From an uncultured Eubacteriales bacterium (lineage in GTDB: Bacteria > Bacillota > Clostridia > Oscillospirales > Acutalibacteraceae): 64,000 nucleotides of DNA. This document shows, piece after piece, positions 60,980 through 64,000 of the stretch. Below the pieces are notes generated by a model. That model saw only the letters and a program-made list of their open reading frames with translations, did no database searches and had not been told where the DNA came from. Position numbers and translations under genes: made by a program. How positions within the stretch are numbered: the first letter of the stretch is position 1; each line of letters starts with the position of its first letter. The stretch is from contig CAJKBQ010000005.1 in NCBI GenBank assembly GCA_905198155.1, positions 1 through 64,000 of the forward strand. Reading direction: 5' to 3'.

Positions 60980-61237
60980 ATGAAAACCCGGAAAACTGCG
61001 TACGGTACAAGTAACCTGGTAGGTCAAAAAGTGGAACAGCTGCGCAAAGCGCGCGGCATCAAACAGCGCGACTTCATCTCCCGGATGCAGACGATGGGAT
61101 TGGATATTAATCCCACCAGCTACTCAAAATTAGAGGGACAGATCCGCATTGCGTCGGATCGGGAAATTTATGTGATTGCGAAGATCCTGAATGTCCCAAT
61201 TGACGACCTGTTCCCGGCGGATGTGGAGCTGCATTGA
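60980..61237 (+). CDS. XRE-family helix-turn-helix protein
   Basis: This 85-residue protein is a single XRE (Cro/C1-type) DNA-binding domain (about 12-75, LVGQKVEQLRKARGIKQRDF, INPTSYSKLEGQIRIASDRE, VIAKILNVPIDDLF). It has no sensor domain, like many small phage-derived or toxin-antitoxin regulators. GAGGAGCG lies about a dozen bases before the ATG. A terminator and the first 72-bp repeat follow, and a second XRE gene lies 630 bases further on. Its target is unknown, but the operator in front of the gene at 61385-61729 is a candidate. Confidence 0.85.
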   Translation: MKTRKTAYGTSNLVGQKVEQLRKARGIKQRDFISRMQTMGLDINPTSYSKLEGQIRIASDREIYVIAKILNVPIDDLFPADVELH

Positions 61238-61269
61238 TGGGGAATTGGGGCGTTTTTTTGAATTGTTTT

Positions 61270-61300
61270 GCGGCGCAGTGATTGAAATGCGCCGCTTTTT
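61270..61300 (+). terminator. Terminator after the first XRE gene
   Basis: GCGGCGCA (61270-61277) and TGCGCCGC (61288-61295) pair around ten bases and run into TTTTT. The right arm merges with the first 72-bp repeat. Confidence 0.85.
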
Positions 61301-61362
61301 GCCGAAAAAATCCCGATCGGGTACGATTCGCCGCGGAATGGGCGGGAAAGTACCGGATCGGG
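61291..61362. repeat. 72-bp hairpin repeat, copy A
   Basis: The copy runs GCCGCTTTTTGCCGAAAAAA, then CCCGATCGGGTAC, then GATTCGCCGCGGAATGGGCG and ends GTACCGGATCGGG. The CCCGATCGGGTAC and GTACCGGATCGGG arms pair with one mismatch. Copy B at 62221 is nearly identical and in the same orientation. The pair brackets the zinc-tail protein and second XRE gene. Confidence 0.88.
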
Positions 61363-61384
61363 TCTTATTTTTTACAACCTGGAA

Positions 61385-61729
61385 TTACGGATAGCAGTTT
61401 TTACACGGCGTATACCCGCGCTGAATCACTTGGTCGCGCGTGCCGGTAAAATTTTCTCGATTGGTCGATTTGATTCTCTTGACACTGGCGCAGCTGGGGT
61501 AGTGAAATTTGAGGGTGTTGGTGTTCAGGACGTAGTCGTATTGGGCGGGGGTGGGCGACGTCCATTCAAAATCGTCGTACATTCTGTTGGACTTTGTTTG
61601 TATGATCGCTGATGCCCGTGGCGTGCGATCTCCGGATGCGATCTTCTCCGCAGTAAATTGCCCCGCAATCAGCAAGGCGATTGCGATTAACAACGATAAT
61701 ATCCAGCCATTTTGTGATTTGTCACGCAT
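61385..61729 (-). CDS. Membrane-anchored small protein with zinc-type Cys tail
   Basis: This 114-residue protein has one N-terminal membrane helix (about 8-28, ILSLLIAIALLIAGQF) and an exported or cytosolic tail ending TLKFHYPSCASVKRI, NRENF and YTPCKNCYP. The Cys/His spacing (H-x3-C, then C-x2-C) is that of the small Ada-like zinc domain found at the end of competence, nuclease and other bacterial proteins. Its job is unknown. The ATG at 61729 follows GGGGAG. Its strong promoter contains a palindromic operator, and it is divergent from an XRE regulator. Confidence 0.7.
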   Translation of the reverse strand: MRDKSQNGWILSLLIAIALLIAGQFTAEKIASGDRTPRASAIIQTKSNRMYDDFEWTSPTPAQYDYVLNTNTLKFHYPSCASVKRIKSTNRENFTGTRDQVIQRGYTPCKNCYP

Positions 61730-61766
61730 ATTATGCGATCTCCCCTTTTCTTTGAACTTTATCATC

Positions 61767-61795
61767 ATTATACACCTATGGATGTATAAAGTCAA
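61767..61795 (-). promoter_or_regulatory. Promoter with palindromic operator for the zinc-tail protein
   Basis: Minus-strand TTGACT and TATAAT are spaced by 17 bases. The spacer and -10 are covered by TTATACA (61768-61774) and TGTATAA (61783-61789), perfect arms eight bases apart. One of the two XRE proteins is the likely ligand. A TATAAT at 61830-61835 on the plus strand may serve the divergent XRE gene. Confidence 0.82.
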
Positions 61796-61869
61796 CTTGT
61801 AGATGCTTATTTTTTCACTTAAAAGATCATATAATAATCCTATAAGCGAAAAAATGGGGAGAAGCATCC

Positions 61870-62193
61870 ATGGATACACAATGGCTAATAGAAATTGGAA
61901 GCCGCATTCAGGCGCGCCGCAAGCAAATGGGCTTCACGCAAGAGCAGCTGGCCGCCATGATGGACGTGTCCGTCCAGATGGTGTCGAATTTGGAGCGCGG
62001 GAACAAAGCCATCCGAATCGACAACCTGGTGCGGCTGTGCGAGGCATTGAACACCAGCGCGGACTTTATTCTGACCGGCTCCGCCGCGCCGCATAGCGCG
62101 GATTCGTTGGCAAAGCAGCTGGCAGCGCTCCCCCGTGCGCAGTACGAAATGATTGAAGCGCTGGCTGCGTACTGTCTGGCGCACCCGACGTGA
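61870..62193 (+). CDS. XRE-family regulator
   Basis: This 107-residue protein has an XRE helix-turn-helix over about residues 8-68 (IQARRKQMGFTQEQLAAMMD, VSVQMVSNLERGNKAIRIDN, LCEALNTSADFILTG) and a helical C-terminal tail of about 35 residues that may dimerise. It is divergent from the zinc-tail protein, 140 bases away, and is a good candidate repressor of that gene and of itself. The second 72-bp repeat follows its stop codon. Confidence 0.88.
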   Translation: MDTQWLIEIGSRIQARRKQMGFTQEQLAAMMDVSVQMVSNLERGNKAIRIDNLVRLCEALNTSADFILTGSAAPHSADSLAKQLAALPRAQYEMIEALAAYCLAHPT

Positions 62194-62220
62194 GCGCGAC
62201 GGGCGTTGGACGCATAATCG

Positions 62221-62293
62221 GCCGCTTTTGCCGAAAAAAAATCCCGATCGGGTACGATTCGCCGCGGAATGGGTGGGAAAGTACCGGATCGGG
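62221..62293. repeat. 72-bp hairpin repeat, copy B
   Basis: This copy matches copy A at 61291 with only a few differences (one base in the loop, GGGCGGG to GGGTGGG, and A-run length). It begins 28 bases after the XRE stop codon and ends 20 bases before a promoter, so here the hairpin could end transcription of the XRE gene. Confidence 0.88.
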
Positions 62294-62312
62294 ATGAATT
62301 TTTGCGGAAAAC

Positions 62313-62342
62313 TTGACTTTTGGCGGGCGGAACATATATAAT
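62313..62342 (+). promoter_or_regulatory. Promoter of the DUF2284 gene
   Basis: TTGACT and TATAAT are spaced by 18 bases, just after repeat copy B. Confidence 0.8.
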
Positions 62343-62386
62343 AGGAAAGAAACCGCCCCAACAATCAACCAAAAAGGAGCCTGGCC

Positions 62387-62878
62387 ATGACCCAATACCT
62401 TCAAATGCTGCGCGACGCCGGTGCGGACGAGGCGCGGCTGATCGATGCGCGCACCATTCAAACCGCCGCATGGACGGTGTACAAATGCAAGTTCGGGTGC
62501 GGCAATTACGGGCAAAAATACTGCTGCCCGCCAAACACGCCGACGTACCGCGAAACGCAGGCGATAATCGACGCGTTCCCGTCCGCAATTCTGTTCCGCG
62601 TGCACACGATGGGCGTTATCACGCAAATGGTGCGCAGCGTGACGGCGGCGATGTTCCGCGACGGACACTACAAAACCGTCGGGTTCGGGGACTGCGGGTG
62701 CGATTTGTGCGAAACGTGCAGCACGGCGCGATGCAACCACCCCGGATGCGCGCTGCCGTCGATGGAGGCGTGCGGGATCGACGTGGTGGCGACGGTGCGC
62801 GCCAACGGCGGCGACGTGCATTGGCAGCGATCCCCAGACGATCCGCTGGAACTGTACGGATTGATTTTGGTGGAATGA
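62387..62878 (+). CDS. DUF2284 predicted metal-binding protein
   Basis: This 163-residue soluble protein is rich in cysteine, in the pattern of DUF2284: CKFGCGNYGQKYCCPPNTPT (about 34-53), then CGCDLCETC, ARCNHPGCALPSMEACGID. The cysteines could hold one or two iron-sulfur clusters, but no biochemical role is established for the family. AAAAAGGAGCC precedes the ATG. The RluA-type synthase gene starts three bases after its stop, so they form an operon, although no functional link is known. Confidence 0.85.
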   Translation: MTQYLQMLRDAGADEARLIDARTIQTAAWTVYKCKFGCGNYGQKYCCPPNTPTYRETQAIIDAFPSAILFRVHTMGVITQMVRSVTAAMFRDGHYKTVGFGDCGCDLCETCSTARCNHPGCALPSMEACGIDVVATVRANGGDVHWQRSPDDPLELYGLILVE

Positions 62879-62881
62879 CCG

Positions 62882-63817
62882 ATGCGGATTCTGACATTTA
62901 CCGTGCCGCCGGAGATGGACGGCGCGCGCGGGAAAGTATTTTTGCGCAGCGTGTGCGGGCTGTCGTACCGGATGGTGCGGTCGCTGAAAGAAGTGCCGGA
63001 CGGCATCACGGCCGACGGGCAGCTGCTGCGCACCATCGACCGTGTGCGCGCCGGGCAGCGCGTGGAGATTCATTTGCCCGCGGACGTCCGCCCCATGCAG
63101 ACGCCGCGCGTGCTGCCGCTGACGGTGGTGTACGAGGACGACGACGTGACGGTGCTGGACAAACCGGCCGGGATGCCGACGCATCCGTCTGCTGGGCACG
63201 CGGACGACACGCTGGCCAACGCGGCGGCGGCATATTTTGCGGCGAAGGGCGTGTCGTGCGTTTTCCGGCCGATCAACCGGCTGGATCGCAACACCTCCGG
63301 GCTGCTGGTGGCAGCCAAGCACGCGCATGCGGCGGCGCGGCTCAGCGGTCGGGTGGACAAAATTTATTTTGCCGTCACGGAAGGTATCCCGCCGGAAGCC
63401 GGGACAATCGACGCGCCGCTGCGGGCGATGGCGGGGCACGGAATCCGCCGCGAGATTGGGGCGGGCGGCGCACCGGCGGTGACGCATTGGCGCACGATGG
63501 GCGTCGGCGCGGATCACGCGCTGCTGCGCGTCACGATTGACACCGGCCGGACGCATCAGATTCGGGCGCATTTCTGCGGGATGGGATTTCCGCTCGCCGG
63601 GGACGATATGTACGACGGGACCACTGACCGCATCGGACGCCATGCGCTGCACTGCGCGGCGGTACGGTTTGCGCACCCGGTGACAGGCCGGACGGTCGTC
63701 TGCACGGCGCCGGTTCCGGAGGATTTTGCTGCACTGCTGCGCGGGTGCGGGATTGCAATCCCCAATTCAACGGATGCGCTGCCGTTTGATGGAGAGATAT
63801 CCATTTCGGACCGGTAA
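62882..63817 (+). CDS. RluA-family pseudouridine synthase
   Basis: This 311-residue enzyme has an S4-like N-terminal region (about 10-70) and the catalytic domain with VLDKPAGMPTHPS (91-103) and catalytic D135 in INRLDRNTSGLL. RTHQIRAHF follows in the second half. The 30 or so C-terminal residues are not conserved. It modifies an rRNA or tRNA uridine; the target cannot be read from sequence and RluD is already encoded at 3-4 kb. It is co-transcribed with the DUF2284 gene. Confidence 0.88.
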   Translation: MRILTFTVPPEMDGARGKVFLRSVCGLSYRMVRSLKEVPDGITADGQLLRTIDRVRAGQRVEIHLPADVRPMQTPRVLPLTVVYEDDDVTVLDKPAGMPTHPSAGHADDTLANAAAAYFAAKGVSCVFRPINRLDRNTSGLLVAAKHAHAAARLSGRVDKIYFAVTEGIPPEAGTIDAPLRAMAGHGIRREIGAGGAPAVTHWRTMGVGADHALLRVTIDTGRTHQIRAHFCGMGFPLAGDDMYDGTTDRIGRHALHCAAVRFAHPVTGRTVVCTAPVPEDFAALLRGCGIAIPNSTDALPFDGEISISDR

Positions 63818-63875
63818 TATCTCACAAAATCATCCGCTCGCTTTTGGGCGTTCATACAATCTTCATCCGAACCAC

Positions 63876-63904
63876 TTGAAATCTGCACAGAAAAACGATA
63901 TAAT
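63876..63904 (+). promoter_or_regulatory. Promoter of the gene at the window end
   Basis: TTGAAA and TATAAT are spaced by 17 bases. Transcription would begin within the palindrome at 63908-63930. Confidence 0.8.
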
Positions 63905-63907
63905 AAG

Positions 63908-63930
63908 AAAGGTTACAAATTGTAACCTTT
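63908..63930. promoter_or_regulatory. Perfect palindromic operator
   Basis: Arms AAAGGTTACAA and TTGTAACCTTT surround a single central A. It covers the predicted transcription start and should be a repressor site; the family is unknown. It could also fold in the mRNA. Confidence 0.8.
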
Positions 63931-63969
63931 TGATTTTTATCAAAACTATTTTACGAAAGGGGATTTCCG

Positions 63970-64000
63970 ATGAAACCATTTTTGCACCGCATCGGCCGCG
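63970..64000 (+). CDS. Start of a protein gene cut by the window edge
   Basis: An ATG at 63970 follows AAGGGG and opens a frame coding MKPFLHRIGR up to the window end. The product cannot be identified from ten residues. Its promoter and palindromic operator are complete, so it is a regulated gene. Confidence 0.6.
   Translation, partial: MKPFLHRIGR

Overview
The window is about 60% GC, densely packed, and looks like the chromosome of an anaerobic Firmicute of class Clostridia, most likely an uncultured gut member of Oscillospirales or a neighbouring order. Evidence for this is the sepF-ylmH-divIVA-lspA-rluD division block, the miaB-ylbF-mutS-mutL-miaA order, a complete V-type (A/V) ATPase operon, a split transketolase, reverse rubrerythrin and rubredoxin under a PerR-like Fur protein, and many plant or host glycan enzymes. 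No rRNA, tRNA, CRISPR array, transposase or phage gene was found.

Layout. 1-8.8 kb (minus strand): a 147-bp tandem repeat, split transketolase, a HAD phosphatase, rluD, lspA, divIVA, ylmH, sepF, yggS and an HlyD-like protein. 8.8-16.4 kb (minus): miaA, mutL, mutS, a YlbF-family protein with a cysteine-rich tail, and miaB. 16.4-21.9 kb (minus): a cell-wall block with S41 protease, M23 hydrolase, ftsX and ftsE, then a CdaR-type regulator. 22-28.2 kb: a PocR/AraC regulator divergent from an FAD oxidoreductase, two divergent Gfo/Idh oxidoreductases and a GT4 glycosyltransferase with a hairpin leader. 28.2-35.4 kb: a GH78 alpha-L-rhamnosidase, a DUF5107-like protein, an unclassified TIM-barrel hydrolase and an AraC regulator. 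35.4-44.2 kb (minus): nine V-ATPase genes whose c subunit carries the Na+ ligand set. 44.5-48 kb (minus): KDPGal kinase, KDPG/KDPGal aldolase, an IclR regulator and an AraC regulator. 48-53.1 kb: a predicted alpha/alpha-barrel glycan enzyme, a DUF4430 lipoprotein and a second GH78. 53.1-56 kb: rsmE, a MocR/PdxR regulator and an ECF S component. 56.1-57.5 kb: perR, reverse rubrerythrin and rubredoxin. 57.5-60.9 kb: a small unknown protein behind a LacI/CRE-type operator, a GH109-like protein and a surface protein. 61-62.3 kb: two XRE regulators and a membrane protein with a zinc-type tail, bounded by two copies of a 72-bp hairpin repeat. 62.3-64 kb: a DUF2284 protein, an RluA-type synthase and the first codons of a gene behind a perfect palindrome.

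The gene sets point to a strict anaerobe that divides with SepF/DivIVA/FtsEX, probably maintains a sodium gradient, detoxifies peroxide with reverse rubrerythrin, and feeds on rhamnose-, galactose- and GalNAc-containing glycans through many small, separately regulated loci. The least explained parts are the XRE/zinc-tail locus between the 72-bp repeats, the leader hairpin at 26.97 kb, the 28-35 kb glycan locus, and the CxC rubredoxin.
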